64,000 bases of DNA, from the NCBI RefSeq assembly GCF_900143515.1, contig NZ_FSQT01000002.1:2853501-2917500 (forward strand), written 5' to 3'. Below the pieces are notes generated by a model. The model was not told the DNA's origin. It searched no databases and saw only the letters and a program-made list of their open reading frames with translations. Of this stretch, positions 1-8,692 are shown piece after piece (position 1 is the stretch's first letter; the number at the start of each line of letters is the position of its first letter). A program made the position numbers and the translations under genes. Origin of the DNA: Micromonospora cremea (lineage in GTDB: Bacteria; Actinomycetota; Actinomycetes; Mycobacteriales; Micromonosporaceae).

Positions 1-84
1 CGGCCCCCCGTCCGCCGAGCCGTCCGGTCCTCCCGCGTCGCTCGGTCACCCGGCCATCCTGCCAGGCGGCCTCCCGGGACACCG

Positions 85-99
85 CCCGCTTTTAGCGGG
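85..99 (-). terminator. Small hairpin over the desaturase stop codon
   Basis: CCCGCT and AGCGGG form a 6-bp stem with a TTT loop that overlaps the TAA stop of the desaturase. The short stem and missing U-tract make terminator function uncertain. Confidence 0.3.
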
Positions 100-1057
100 G
101 TGCGACCGGCTTCACGAGCTTGGCCGCGAGGCGCTCGGGCTTTGGCCAGCGCACCTGCGACGCCGCGCCGACCTTTTCGAACAGCCAGATCACCCGGGCG
201 GAGATGTCCACCTGACCACGCAGCACGCCGTGTCGGGCGCTGGTCGGGTCGGCGTGGTGCAGGTTGTGCCAGCTCTCGCCGAACGACAGGATCGCCAGCG
301 GCCAGAAGTTCGACGCCCGGTCGCCCTGGCGCATGGCGAACGGACGCTCGCCGTAGACGTGGCAGACCGAGTTGATCGCCCAGGTGACGTGGTGCAGCAG
401 GCCGATCCGGACCAGCCCGGCCCAGAAGAACGCGGTCAGCGCGCCCTGCCAGGACCAGGTCACCAGGCCGCCGATCAGCGCCGGGCCGAGCAGTGAGATG
501 GCCACCAGCATCGGGAAGAGCCGGTCCACCCGGCGGATGTCACGGTCGGCGAGCAGGTCGGGGGCGAACCGCTCGCGGTTGGACAGTTCGCGCCGGAACA
601 ACCAGCCAACGTGCGCGTGGAACAGGCCCCGGGTCAGTGCCCACAGGCTGGTGCCGAAGCGCCACGGGGAGTGCGGGTCGCCCTCCAGGTCGGAGAAGGC
701 GTGGTGCCTCCGGTGGTCGGCCACCCACTGGATGATCTCGCCCTGCACGGCCAGCGAACCCGCGACCGCCAACGTCACCCGCAGCCACCGCTTGGCCTTG
801 AACGAGCCGTGCGTGAAGTAGCGGTGGAAGCCGACCGTGATGCCGAGCCCGGAGACCACGTACCAGACCAGGCCGATGACGATGTCGGTCCAGCCCAGCC
901 AGCCGCCCCAGGCCACCGGCACGGCGACCAGCAGGGCGACGAAGGGGATCACGACGAAGGCCCAGAGGGCGACCAGGATTCCGGGGGACTGGCTGCCGTC
1001 GGTGAGGGGTTTGGGGCCGGGCCCGGCGGTGTTGGGTTCGAGCAGAGCGGTGGACAT
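92..1057 (-). CDS. Acyl-CoA (delta-9 type) fatty acid desaturase
   Basis: Membrane di-iron desaturase that would introduce a cis double bond into a saturated acyl chain. The three histidine boxes of the family are intact: HRYFTH at about residues 78-83, HRRHH at 115-119 and HNLHH at 264-268. Hydrophobic segments at about 28-50 and 55-75, and again at about 183-225, give the expected four-helix layout. The length of 321 aa is normal for the soluble-cofactor-dependent type without a fused cytochrome b5. The ATG at 1057 is preceded by an overlapping inverted-repeat operator, so TetR-type control by membrane-lipid status is likely, but no such regulator lies in the window. Exact regiospecificity cannot be read from sequence. 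Confidence 0.9.
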   Translation of the reverse strand: MSTALLEPNTAGPGPKPLTDGSQSPGILVALWAFVVIPFVALLVAVPVAWGGWLGWTDIVIGLVWYVVSGLGITVGFHRYFTHGSFKAKRWLRVTLAVAGSLAVQGEIIQWVADHRRHHAFSDLEGDPHSPWRFGTSLWALTRGLFHAHVGWLFRRELSNRERFAPDLLADRDIRRVDRLFPMLVAISLLGPALIGGLVTWSWQGALTAFFWAGLVRIGLLHHVTWAINSVCHVYGERPFAMRQGDRASNFWPLAILSFGESWHNLHHADPTSARHGVLRGQVDISARVIWLFEKVGAASQVRWPKPERLAAKLVKPVAPR

Positions 1058-1106
1058 GGCACCTCGCAGAGGGGGACGGAACGATCACGAAGCTACGCCT
1101 ACGTCA

Positions 1107-1126
1107 CCGTAACTTACGGCACCGTA
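1107..1126. promoter_or_regulatory. Overlapping inverted-repeat operator upstream of the desaturase
   Basis: CCGTAA-C-TTACGG (1107-1119) overlaps TACGG-CA-CCGTA (1115-1126), 50-70 bp upstream of the desaturase start. Alternating CCGTA/TACGG half-sites suit a TetR-type repressor dimer pair. The cognate protein is unknown. Confidence 0.5.
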
Positions 1127-1223
1127 GATCGCACGGGGAAGTTGCCGAAAGCCCTCGCGTCGTCCTGCTGAGACGCAGGTCAGAGCCTTGATCAGGGCTG
1201 CGCTCGGTGGCGCGGTCGACCCG

Positions 1224-2123
1224 TCAGGGCAGGGTCGGCGCGGCGCTGCGGGTCGCGCTGTGCAGCCGGGCGGCATCGAGGCTCGGCGGTGCGCCGAACT
1301 GGCGGCGGTACTCCCGGCTGAACTGCGAGGGGCTCTCATAGCCCACCCGCTGGCCGACACCCGTCACGTCGGTGGGGTGGGCGGCGAGCAGCAGTCGGGC
1401 CTCCTGGAGTCGGATCTGCTTCTGGAACTGGATCGGACTCATCGCGGTTACGGCCTGGAAGTGGCGGTAGAAGGCGGAGACGCTCATGCCCGACAACTGG
1501 GCCACGTCCTCCACCCGGAAGGCCTGCCGGTAGTGGCTGCGGATCCAGCGGACCGCCCGGGCGACGTGGGCGAGGCTGCTGTCGGCGAGGCCGAGTTGGC
1601 GGACGATGGCGCCCTGTTCGCCGGTGACCAGGCGCCAGAGGATCTCCCGGATGGTTAGGGGGGCGAGCACCGGCAGGTCGCGCGGCCGGTCGAGGAGGCG
1701 CAGCAGCCGCACCACGGCGTCGACCAACTCCTCGGGGGCGTCGCTGACGGCGATGCCGGGGAGCGCGCCGCCGCTGCGAGGGAGGTCGACGGCGGCCTGC
1801 AGCAGCAGCTCGGCGATGGCGGCCGGCTGGAGGGTGAGCCCGAACCCGAGCGCGGGGGTGTCGGGGCTGGCGTCGGTGAAGTGGCCGGTCACCGGGAGGT
1901 CGACCGATGCGACGAGGTACTGCCCGGCGCGGTACTCGTAGACGCGGTCGCCCAGCGCGAGCCGTTTCGCGCCCTGCGCGATGAGCGCCAGGACCGTGCC
2001 GGACATCGACGCTGACGGCACGTTCGGTCGCTCGACCTTCGAGATCAGCACGCCGTCGATGGCGGTGGTGCCGTCCGGCCGCGCGTGGCGGGCGAGCAGG
2101 GCGCGCAATTCGTCGAGGTGCAC
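1224..2123 (-). CDS. AraC-family transcriptional regulator
   Basis: An N-terminal AraC_N-type sensor region (about residues 1-180) is followed by a C-terminal double helix-turn-helix (about 190-290): the first helix pair lies around EDVAQLSGMSVSAFYRHF and the second around VGYESPSQFSREYRRQFG. The start is set at GTG 2123 (MHLDELRALLARHA), where family members normally begin. A TTG at 2174 is in frame but adds 17 residues unlike the family, and neither start has a clear Shine-Dalgarno. It is divergent from the short-chain dehydrogenase at 2284, the usual arrangement for an activator of its neighbour. The inducer is unknown. Confidence 0.85.
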   Translation of the reverse strand: MHLDELRALLARHARPDGTTAIDGVLISKVERPNVPSASMSGTVLALIAQGAKRLALGDRVYEYRAGQYLVASVDLPVTGHFTDASPDTPALGFGLTLQPAAIAELLLQAAVDLPRSGGALPGIAVSDAPEELVDAVVRLLRLLDRPRDLPVLAPLTIREILWRLVTGEQGAIVRQLGLADSSLAHVARAVRWIRSHYRQAFRVEDVAQLSGMSVSAFYRHFQAVTAMSPIQFQKQIRLQEARLLLAAHPTDVTGVGQRVGYESPSQFSREYRRQFGAPPSLDAARLHSATRSAAPTLP

Positions 2124-2283
2124 GGTTCGATTGAAGCACCCGGCATGAGTTGCAGCAAGGAGAGGATCAGGCAAGGGTTGGAGAGTATATGTCTATCGTC
2201 ACCCCTGGTCAGGCTGTTTCTATGAGGTAGTCAGATTCCCCGGGGGCGAGTGGTCGCTCCACGAATGAACAGGTAGGCCAATC

Positions 2284-3042
2284 ATGCGGGTCGCAATCGT
2301 CACCGGCGCCAGCTCGGGCATCGGGCAGAGCGCAGCCATTCAGCTCGCCAAGCGTGGATCCGGGGTGATCCTGACCTACGGCAACAATCAGCCCGGAGCG
2401 CTCGAGACCGTGGCGACCATCGAGAAGGAGGGCGGCACGGCCGTCGCGTTGCCGCTGGACGTCGGGCGGAGCGAGACCTTCCCGGCCTTCCGCGAGTCGG
2501 TCGTCGCGGCGCTGGGGGACACCTGGCACCGGGACACCTTCGACTCCCTGGTCAACAACGCCGGGCTCGCGCAGATGGCGATGTTCGAGGACACCTCCGA
2601 GGAACTGTTCGACACGCTCATGCGGGTGCTGCTCAAGGGGCCGTTCTTCCTGACTCAGGCCCTGCTGCCGCTGCTGGCCGACGGCGGCGCGATCGTCAAC
2701 ACCACGAGCAACGCGGCGATGGCCTCCGGGCTGGAGTCCGGTTACTCCGCGTACGCCTCCATGAAGGGCGGCCTCATCGTGCTGACCCGGTACATGGCCA
2801 AGGAGTTCAGCGACCGCGGCATCCGTGTGAACTCCGTCGCACCGGGCTCCACCCGGACCCGGCTCGCCGACAACGCCTTCGAGCGGTTCCCCGAGGTGAT
2901 CCCGCTCCTTGCCGCGAAGACCGCCCTCGGTCGCGTGGGTGAGCCGGACGACATCGGCATGGTGATCGCCATGCTGCTCGGCGAGGAGGGTCGCTGGATC
3001 ACCGCACAGAACATCGAGGTAGCCGGCGGGTACAACCTCTAG
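2284..3042 (+). CDS. SDR-family oxidoreductase
   Basis: Classical short-chain dehydrogenase of 252 aa with an NAD(P)-binding Rossmann fold. Visible are the TGASSGIG cofactor loop (about residues 7-14), NNAG (about 92-95), the catalytic Ser in NTTSNA and the catalytic YASMK tetrad segment (about 157-161). An AGGTAGG-like ribosome site precedes ATG 2284. Divergence from an AraC regulator suggests substrate-inducible expression. AraC/SDR pairs of this type are common in actinobacteria, but the substrate cannot be inferred. A terminator follows at 3062. Confidence 0.87.
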   Translation: MRVAIVTGASSGIGQSAAIQLAKRGSGVILTYGNNQPGALETVATIEKEGGTAVALPLDVGRSETFPAFRESVVAALGDTWHRDTFDSLVNNAGLAQMAMFEDTSEELFDTLMRVLLKGPFFLTQALLPLLADGGAIVNTTSNAAMASGLESGYSAYASMKGGLIVLTRYMAKEFSDRGIRVNSVAPGSTRTRLADNAFERFPEVIPLLAAKTALGRVGEPDDIGMVIAMLLGEEGRWITAQNIEVAGGYNL

Positions 3043-3061
3043 TCGTTCCGTCCCTGACCTT

Positions 3062-3091
3062 CGGACGGCCCGCGCGGGCGGGGGCCGTCCG
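3062..3091 (+). terminator. Rho-independent-like terminator after the SDR gene
   Basis: A perfect 10-bp stem CGGACGGCCC / GGGCCGTCCG with a 10-nt loop begins 20 bp after the SDR stop. The run of T residues is weak, as is usual in high-GC actinomycetes. Confidence 0.7.
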
Positions 3092-3190
3092 TTCAGGCAT
3101 GGCGGAATGAGCGCTGGCGTCCGGCGGCCGGGGCGCTAAGGTGTAGCGGCGGGATCCCCATCCCCGGATGTGACGCGCTTGCGTCGCTGA

Positions 3191-3262
3191 TCGGCCGTGG
3201 TGTAATTGGCAACACCCGGGTCTTTGGTACCCGTATTTCAGGTTCGAACCCTGGCGGCCGAG
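3191..3262 (+). tRNA. tRNA-Gln (anticodon TTG)
   Basis: Cloverleaf of 72 nt. The acceptor stem pairs TCGGCCG (3191-3197) with CGGCCGA (3255-3261), discriminator G3262. The anticodon stem CGGGT/ACCCG encloses the loop CTTTGGT with TTG at 3224-3226. The T arm holds the GGTTCGAACC core at 3241-3250. No 3' CCA is encoded. It lies directly upstream of glmU, a pairing also seen in other actinomycetes. Confidence 0.96.
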
Positions 3263-3370
3263 CTGCCCCCTAAGTCTGGTTTAGGTTCCAGCGGGGTAAG
3301 GCGGAGACGTTCGGAGCGCCGCGGTTAGCATGACCGCGAGAGTGTCCGCCGTCCCGACGGGAGCCACATC

Positions 3371-4906
3371 GTGCCCCAGCCCCACCTTCGTACCGTCGTC
3401 GTGCTCGCCGCCGGTGAGGGCAAGCGGATGAAGTCGACACTGCCCAAGGTGCTGCACCCCCTGCTCGGCCGGACCCTGCTCGGTCACGTGCTGAGCGCTG
3501 CCGCGCCGCTGGCCGCGGACCGCACCGTGGTGGTGGTGGGGCACGGCGCCGACCAGGTCCGGGGGCACCTGACCGAGGTCGCCCCGGACGCCACGCCGGT
3601 GCTCCAGGCCGAGCAGCTCGGCACCGGGCACGCCGTCCGCATCGCGCTGGACGCCGTGCCGGAGGGCGCCGGCACCGTCGTGGTGATCAACGGGGACGTG
3701 CCGCTGCTGCGGCCGGAGACGGTCGGCGCGCTGGTGGCCGCGCACGAGGAGGCCGCCGCCGCGGCCACCGTGCTGGCCGCCGAGGTGCCCGACCCCACCG
3801 GGCTCGGGCGGATCGTCCGGGACGCCGACGGCCGGTTGGAGCAGATCGTCGAGGAGCGCGACGCCGACGCGACGCAGCGCGCGATCCGGGAGATCAACGC
3901 CGGCATCTACGCGTTCGACGCGGTGCGGCTGCGCGCCGCGCTGGGCAAGCTCTCCACCGACAACGACCAGGGTGAGGAGTACCTGACCGACGTCTTCGGC
4001 CTGCTCCGCTCGGCCGGCGAGCCGGTCGCGGTGCACGTGGCCGTCGACCACGTCGAGACGTTGGGCTGCAACGACCGGGTGGAGCTGGCGACGCTGCGCC
4101 GGCTGCTGCGCGACCGGGTCAACGAGGCGTGGATGCGCACCGGCGTGAGCCTGCTGGACCCGGCGACCACCTGGATCGACGTGACGGTGGCCCTGGACCG
4201 CGACGCGGTGATCGACCAGAACACCCAGCTGCGCGGCGGCACGGTGGTGGGCACCGGCGCCGTGGTCGGCCCGGACGTGACGTTGATCGACACGGTGGTC
4301 GGCGTGGGCGCGACCGTGCTGCGCAGCCACGCGGTGGGCGCCGAGGTCGGGCCGGGGGCCAGCGTCGGGCCGTACGCGTACCTGCGCCCGGACGCGCGGT
4401 TGGCGGAGAAGGCCAAGGTCGGCACGTTCGTCGAGGTGAAGAACTCCGAGGTGGGCCCGGGTGCGAAGGTGCCCCACCTGTCGTACGTGGGTGACGCGAC
4501 GATCGGCGCGAAGGCGAACATCGGCGCCGCGACGATCTTCGTGAACTACGACGGGGTGAACAAGAACCGGACGATCGTCGGCGAGGGTGCGTTCATCGGC
4601 TGCGACACGAGCCTGATCGCGCCGGTCGAGGTGGGCGCCGGTGCGTACGTGGCGGCGGGCAGCGCGATCGGCCAGGACGTGCCGCCGGGCGCGCTCGGGG
4701 TGACCCGCGCGCCGCAACGCAACGTCGAGGGCTGGGTGGCACGCAAGCGCCCCGGGACGGTCTCCGCGGCGGCTGCCGAGCGTGCGCTGCGGGGTGCCGA
4801 GGATGCGTCGGGCGTGGCCGGCGCCGCAAGCGACAGTGAGGCAATGCACGAGCAGGCCGAGACGGTGGGCGGCACCTCCGGCACGGGAGATACTGCAAAC
4901 GAATAG
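3371..4906 (+). CDS. glmU: Bifunctional GlmU: UDP-GlcNAc pyrophosphorylase / GlcN-1-P acetyltransferase
   Basis: Cytoplasmic enzyme that acetylates glucosamine-1-phosphate and then transfers UMP to give UDP-GlcNAc for peptidoglycan. The N-terminal nucleotidyltransferase domain carries LAAGEGKRM at residues 12-20 and continues to about 230. A hexapeptide-repeat left-handed beta-helix follows (about 255-455) with KNSEVGPGAKVPHLSYVGD and NYDGVNK conserved. The last 50 or so residues form an acidic Gly/Ser/Glu tail of low complexity, longer than in E. coli but typical of actinobacteria. The start is GTG 3371. prs follows 57 bp downstream, linking amino-sugar and PRPP supply. Confidence 0.97.
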   Translation: MPQPHLRTVVVLAAGEGKRMKSTLPKVLHPLLGRTLLGHVLSAAAPLAADRTVVVVGHGADQVRGHLTEVAPDATPVLQAEQLGTGHAVRIALDAVPEGAGTVVVINGDVPLLRPETVGALVAAHEEAAAAATVLAAEVPDPTGLGRIVRDADGRLEQIVEERDADATQRAIREINAGIYAFDAVRLRAALGKLSTDNDQGEEYLTDVFGLLRSAGEPVAVHVAVDHVETLGCNDRVELATLRRLLRDRVNEAWMRTGVSLLDPATTWIDVTVALDRDAVIDQNTQLRGGTVVGTGAVVGPDVTLIDTVVGVGATVLRSHAVGAEVGPGASVGPYAYLRPDARLAEKAKVGTFVEVKNSEVGPGAKVPHLSYVGDATIGAKANIGAATIFVNYDGVNKNRTIVGEGAFIGCDTSLIAPVEVGAGAYVAAGSAIGQDVPPGALGVTRAPQRNVEGWVARKRPGTVSAAAAERALRGAEDASGVAGAASDSEAMHEQAETVGGTSGTGDTANE

Positions 4907-4963
4907 TCCCCGACCCACCACCACCGGGCCGGGTACCACCGACAAACGGGAGCAGACGGGCCC

Positions 4964-5944
4964 ATGGGCAGCATCGTCGCCGAAAACCGCAAAAGCCTGA
5001 TGCTCTTCTCCGGACGTGGTTTTCCGGAGCTGGCCAAGGAGATCGGCGAGGTGCTCGGCGTCGCGCCGACGCCGGCCGACGCGTACGAGTTCGCCAACGG
5101 CGAGATCTTCGTACGGTTCAAGGACTCGGTGCGTGGTTCGGACGCCTTCGTGGTGCAGTCCGTGACGCACGGGGTGAACACCTGGGTCATGGAGACCCTG
5201 ATCATGGTGGACGCGCTGAAGCGGGGGTCGGCCAAGCGGATCACCGTGGTGCTGCCGTTCTACCCGTACGCGCGGCAGGACAAGAAGCACCGCGGCCGGG
5301 AGCCGATCTCGGCCCGACTGGTGGCGGACCTGCTGAAGACGGCCGGCGCGAACCGGATCCTCACCGTCGACCTGCACACCGCGCAGATCCAGGGCTTCTT
5401 CGACGGTCCGGTGGACCACCTCTTCGCGATGGACATCCTCGCCGAGTACGTGGAGCACAAGTACGCGGGCCGGCCGATGACCGTGGTGGCGCCGGATTCG
5501 GGCCGGGTGCGGGTGGCCGAGCGGTGGACCGACCGGCTGGGCGGCTGCCCGCTGGCGTTCATCCACAAGACCCGTGACCCGATGAAGCCGAACCAGGTCG
5601 TGGCGAACCGGGTGGTCGGCGACGTCGAGGGTCGGGTCTGCCTGATCGTCGACGACATGATCGACACCGGTGGCACGATCGCCAGGGCGGCGGACATCCT
5701 CAAGGAGTCGGGCGCGGCGGAGATCGTGGTGGCCTCGACCCACGCGTTGCTGTCCGACCCGGCGACCGAGCGGCTGAAGAACAGCCCGATCAGCGAGATC
5801 GTGGTGACCAACACGCTGCCGTTGCCGCCGGAGAAGCAGTTGGACAAGCTGACCGTGCTGTCGATCGCGCCGCTGCTGGCGCGGGCGATCCGCGAGGTCT
5901 TCGACGATGGTTCGGTGACCACCCTGTTCGGTGGGTTGAGCTGA
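4964..5944 (+). CDS. prs: Ribose-phosphate pyrophosphokinase (PRPP synthase)
   Basis: Makes 5-phosphoribosyl-1-pyrophosphate from ribose-5-phosphate and ATP for nucleotide, His and Trp synthesis. The 326-aa length is standard for class I enzymes. Conserved segments are YARQDKKHRGREPISA (flexible ATP loop), DLHTAQIQGFFDGPVDHL (metal and regulatory region) and the PRPP-binding VDDMIDTGGT at about residues 229-237. ATG 4964 has a GGGAG 15 nt upstream. PRPP made here also feeds Upp, encoded at the far end of the window. A strong terminator follows. Confidence 0.97.
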   Translation: MGSIVAENRKSLMLFSGRGFPELAKEIGEVLGVAPTPADAYEFANGEIFVRFKDSVRGSDAFVVQSVTHGVNTWVMETLIMVDALKRGSAKRITVVLPFYPYARQDKKHRGREPISARLVADLLKTAGANRILTVDLHTAQIQGFFDGPVDHLFAMDILAEYVEHKYAGRPMTVVAPDSGRVRVAERWTDRLGGCPLAFIHKTRDPMKPNQVVANRVVGDVEGRVCLIVDDMIDTGGTIARAADILKESGAAEIVVASTHALLSDPATERLKNSPISEIVVTNTLPLPPEKQLDKLTVLSIAPLLARAIREVFDDGSVTTLFGGLS

Positions 5945-5965
5945 GCGTCGCGCTGCGGTGAGGCC

Positions 5966-5997
5966 CGTTCCCGCCGGCTGTGACGCCGGCGGGAACG
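5966..5997 (+). terminator. Terminator after prs
   Basis: A perfect 13-bp stem CGTTCCCGCCGGC / GCCGGCGGGAACG with a 6-nt loop lies 21 bp after the prs stop. It separates glmU-prs from rplY. Confidence 0.8.
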
Positions 5998-6263
5998 CGC
6001 CCGACCGGCGTCGGGCGCGCGGCCGGCGCGCCGGTGGGAGCGGGGACCTGGGGACTGCCGGAAACCTCGGAATCCGCTCGGGTAGACTGGTGCGGTTGCC
6101 ACGGCGAGGGTGCCCGGCGGGCCGCTGAATAGCGCCGCACGGAGGCACCGTCATCGACGCGGTGCTCCGGGCAGTCGTTCATGACGCATGAGCCCCAGCG
6201 AGCCCCTCGCCCCAGCACCGCAAGACGACAAGCCGCCGTAGCGAAAGCATCAGGAGTTTCCCC
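5998..6263 (+). other. Gene-free leader region upstream of rplY
   Basis: The 319-bp gap between prs and rplY holds the prs terminator and then about 265 bp without a gene. A possible -10 box TAGACT lies at 6083-6088, implying a 5' leader of roughly 165 nt. The leader is GC-rich and could fold, but no known riboswitch was recognised. Confidence 0.35.
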
Positions 6264-6962
6264 GTGTCCGAGGTAAAGATCAGCGCCGAGCCCCGTACCG
6301 AGTTCGGCAAGGGTGGTGCCCGTCGTACCCGCCGGGCCGGCAAGGTGCCCGCCGTGCTGTACGGCCACGGCGAGAAGCCCAAGCACATCGCGCTGCCGTC
6401 CCGGGAGTTCGCCGCGGCGATCCGCAAGGGTGGCGCCAACCAGCTCTTCGCGATCGACATCACCGACGGCACCCAGGTGCTGGCGCTGCCGAAGGCGATC
6501 CAGCGTGACCCGATCCGCGACACCTTCGAGCACGTGGACCTCATCCTGGTCCGCCGGGGCGAGCAGGTGACCGTCGACGTCCCGATCCAGCTGACCGGCG
6601 AGGCCGCGCGGGACACCCTGATCGTGCACGACCACGACAGCCTCTCGGTGACCGCCGACGCCACCAAGGTGCCGGACCACCTCGAGGCGTCGATCGAGGG
6701 CCTGGAGGCGGGCTCCCAGGTGACTGCCGGTGACGTGCAGCTGCCGGCCGGTGTCGAGCTGGCCGTCGACCCGGAGCTGACGGTCGCCGCGGTGACCGCC
6801 GCGCCGACCGCCGAGCAGCTCGAGGCGACGCTGCCCGAGGTCGAGGCGGCCACCGAGGAGGCCGAGGCCGAGGTCGGCGAGGTCACCGAGGGCTCCGAGG
6901 GTGCGGACGCCGCCCCGACCGCCGAGGGCGGGGAGAACACCGAGGCGCGCACCGAGGCCTGA
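6264..6962 (+). CDS. rplY: 50S ribosomal protein L25 / general stress protein CTC
   Basis: Binds 5S rRNA in the large subunit. At 232 aa this is the long CTC/TL5 form: an N-terminal L25 beta-barrel (about residues 1-90, with [33 protein letters not shown] start), a C-terminal TL5 beta domain (about 95-185) and a highly acidic Glu/Ala tail (about 188-232). A CAGGAG site sits a few bases before GTG 6264. Together with pth downstream it forms the rplY-pth pair found in many bacteria, both serving translation. Confidence 0.95.
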   Translation: MSEVKISAEPRTEFGKGGARRTRRAGKVPAVLYGHGEKPKHIALPSREFAAAIRKGGANQLFAIDITDGTQVLALPKAIQRDPIRDTFEHVDLILVRRGEQVTVDVPIQLTGEAARDTLIVHDHDSLSVTADATKVPDHLEASIEGLEAGSQVTAGDVQLPAGVELAVDPELTVAAVTAAPTAEQLEATLPEVEAATEEAEAEVGEVTEGSEGADAAPTAEGGENTEARTEA

Positions 6963-7056
6963 TCGGTTCGTACTGTGCGGCAGGCGTCCCCGAGCGTTCG
7001 GGGGCGCCTGTCGTCGTATCGGGAGTCGGTGGGACGGACGTCGGGAGGGGCGGGTC

Positions 7057-7647
7057 GTGACGGACGAGGCGGGGCCGTGGCTGGTGGTCGGCCTGGGAAA
7101 CCCGGGTCGGGAGTACGCCGGGAACCGGCACAACGTCGGGTTCATGGTGGCCGACCTGCTGGCCGGGCGGGTCGGCGCGCGGTTCGGTCGGCACAAGCGG
7201 GCGGTCGCCGAGGTGGCCGAGGGGCGACTGGGCTTCGGCGGGCCGAAGCTGGTGCTGGCGAAGCCGCTGACGTACATGAATCTGTCCGGCGGGCCGGTGG
7301 CGGCGCTGGCGCAGTTCTACAAGGTGCCGCCGGCGCAGGTGATCGCACTGCACGACGAGCTGGACATCGGGTACGGCCAGGTGCGGGTCAAGTGCGGTGG
7401 CGGCGAGGGTGGGCACAACGGCCTGCGCTCGATGTCGAAGTCGCTGGGCACCAAGGAGTACATCCGGGTGCGGTTCGGCGTGGGCCGGCCGCCGGGGCGG
7501 CAGGACCCGGCGGACTACGTGCTGTCGGATTTCGGCGCGGCGGAGCGCAAGGAGCTGGATTTCCTGGTGGACCGGGCTGCCGACGTGGTGGAGTCGGTGA
7601 TCGCCAAGGGTGTGGAGCCGACCCAGAACCTCTACCACGGCGGTTGA
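7057..7647 (+). CDS. pth: Peptidyl-tRNA hydrolase
   Basis: Cleaves peptidyl-tRNA released from stalled ribosomes. The start is GTG 7057, preceded by GGGAGGGG at 7043-7050, giving 196 aa, the normal family size. An upstream in-frame start inside rplY would add an unrelated basic extension and was not used. [20 protein letters not shown] carries the conserved Asn and catalytic His (about residues 14 and 24). HDELDI and [12 protein letters not shown] are the other signatures. The gap from rplY is 94 bp. Confidence 0.95.
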   Translation: MTDEAGPWLVVGLGNPGREYAGNRHNVGFMVADLLAGRVGARFGRHKRAVAEVAEGRLGFGGPKLVLAKPLTYMNLSGGPVAALAQFYKVPPAQVIALHDELDIGYGQVRVKCGGGEGGHNGLRSMSKSLGTKEYIRVRFGVGRPPGRQDPADYVLSDFGAAERKELDFLVDRAADVVESVIAKGVEPTQNLYHGG

Positions 7648-7784
7648 GGGACTGGGCGGGGCGTACCGGATCGGGGTTGGCCGGCCGGTAGTCTGCGCCT
7701 TTCGGCGTGCCGCGACCGGCGACGCGGGTCGCGGCGTAGCGATCCGGGTGGGCAGGGATCGCGGCGAGGCGACGGGAGCGGGCA

Positions 7785-8615
7785 ATGAGCAGTCCTCCGA
7801 TGATCGATGGCGCGTTCGCCCGGTGGTTGGCGGCCCGGGCCGGTCAGGCGCTGCTCGACCTGCGGGCGGAGCTGGGTTTCGCGGACACCGGCGCGCTGAA
7901 GTCGGCCGGGGACAAGGTGTCGCACGACCTGATCCGCACGGAGCTGGCGAAGTGGCGGCCGGGCGACGCGGTGCTCTCCGAGGAGGACGAGGGGTCGCGG
8001 CTGGCCTGGGCGGCGGAGGTGAACGCCGAGGCGGTGTCCCGGTTGGCCGCGGACCGGGTGTGGATCATCGATCCGTTGGACGGCACCCGGGAGTACGCCG
8101 AGGAGGGCCGCTCGGACTGGGCGGTGCACGTGGCGCTCTGGGCCCGCAGCGCGCCGAGTCCGCACGGGCTCGTCGCCGGCGCGGTGGGACTGCCGGCGCA
8201 GCACCGGGTGCTGGGCACGGACTACCCGCCGGCGTACCCGCCGATGACGGTGGAGGCCGCGACGGCCGGCGCGCGGGTGATCCGGTTGGCGGCGAGCCGG
8301 AGCCGGCCGCCGGTGTTCCTCACCGATCTGGCCGAGGACGTGGGGGCGAAACTGGTGCCGATGGGTTCGGCCGGGGCGAAGATCGCCGCGGTGATCACCG
8401 GTGAGGTGGATGCCTACATTCACGCCGGCGGGCAGTACGAGTGGGATTCGGCGGCGCCGGTGGCTGTGGCGACGGCCACCGGACTGCACGCTTCCCGTAT
8501 CGACGGTTCTGCGCTGAGATACAACGAGGCGGATCCGCGCCTGCCCGACCTGCTGGTCTGCCGCAGGGATCTCGCCAGCCGGTTGCTTGCAGCGCTGCAG
8601 AGGCATTCCGGGTAG
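7785..8615 (+). CDS. cysQ: 3'(2'),5'-bisphosphate nucleotidase, CysQ type
   Basis: Inositol-monophosphatase-fold phosphatase of 276 aa, expected to hydrolyse PAP/PAPS made during sulfate assimilation. Metal-binding motifs are present: SEEDE at about residues 65-69, WIIDPLDGTREY at about 93-104 and WDSAAP near 219. The ATG at 7785 follows a GGGAGCGGGC stretch. Location immediately before cysD and cysN supports a CysQ role over inositol phosphatase. cysC, cysH and cysI are not in this window. Confidence 0.88.
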   Translation: MSSPPMIDGAFARWLAARAGQALLDLRAELGFADTGALKSAGDKVSHDLIRTELAKWRPGDAVLSEEDEGSRLAWAAEVNAEAVSRLAADRVWIIDPLDGTREYAEEGRSDWAVHVALWARSAPSPHGLVAGAVGLPAQHRVLGTDYPPAYPPMTVEAATAGARVIRLAASRSRPPVFLTDLAEDVGAKLVPMGSAGAKIAAVITGEVDAYIHAGGQYEWDSAAPVAVATATGLHASRIDGSALRYNEADPRLPDLLVCRRDLASRLLAALQRHSG

Positions 8616-8662
8616 CCTGAGGCACTTCTTGACATGCCCGACCGGAAAGGTCTGGAAATCGG

Positions 8663-8692
8663 ATGAGCGAGCGAATCGAGCCGGTGTCATGA
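8663..8692 (+). CDS. Possible 9-codon upstream ORF coupled to cysD
   Basis: ATG AGC at 8663 opens a frame encoding MSERIEPVS whose TGA (8690-8692) overlaps the cysD ATG (8689-8691) as ATGA. It contains no cysteine, so a classic Cys-codon attenuator is not indicated. cysD itself has no good Shine-Dalgarno, so its translation could depend on termination of this frame. A TTGACA (8629-8634) upstream may be a -35 box. Prediction only. Confidence 0.35.
   Translation: MSERIEPVS

Noticed and set aside
3281..6154. A 957-codon open frame antisense to glmU and prs
   Set aside because: Arg/His/Val-rich shadow of high-GC coding DNA; both sense genes are complete and conserved.
6083..6263. L25-type autogenous riboswitch
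   Set aside because: The leader is GC-rich and may fold, but I cannot match it to a known structure.
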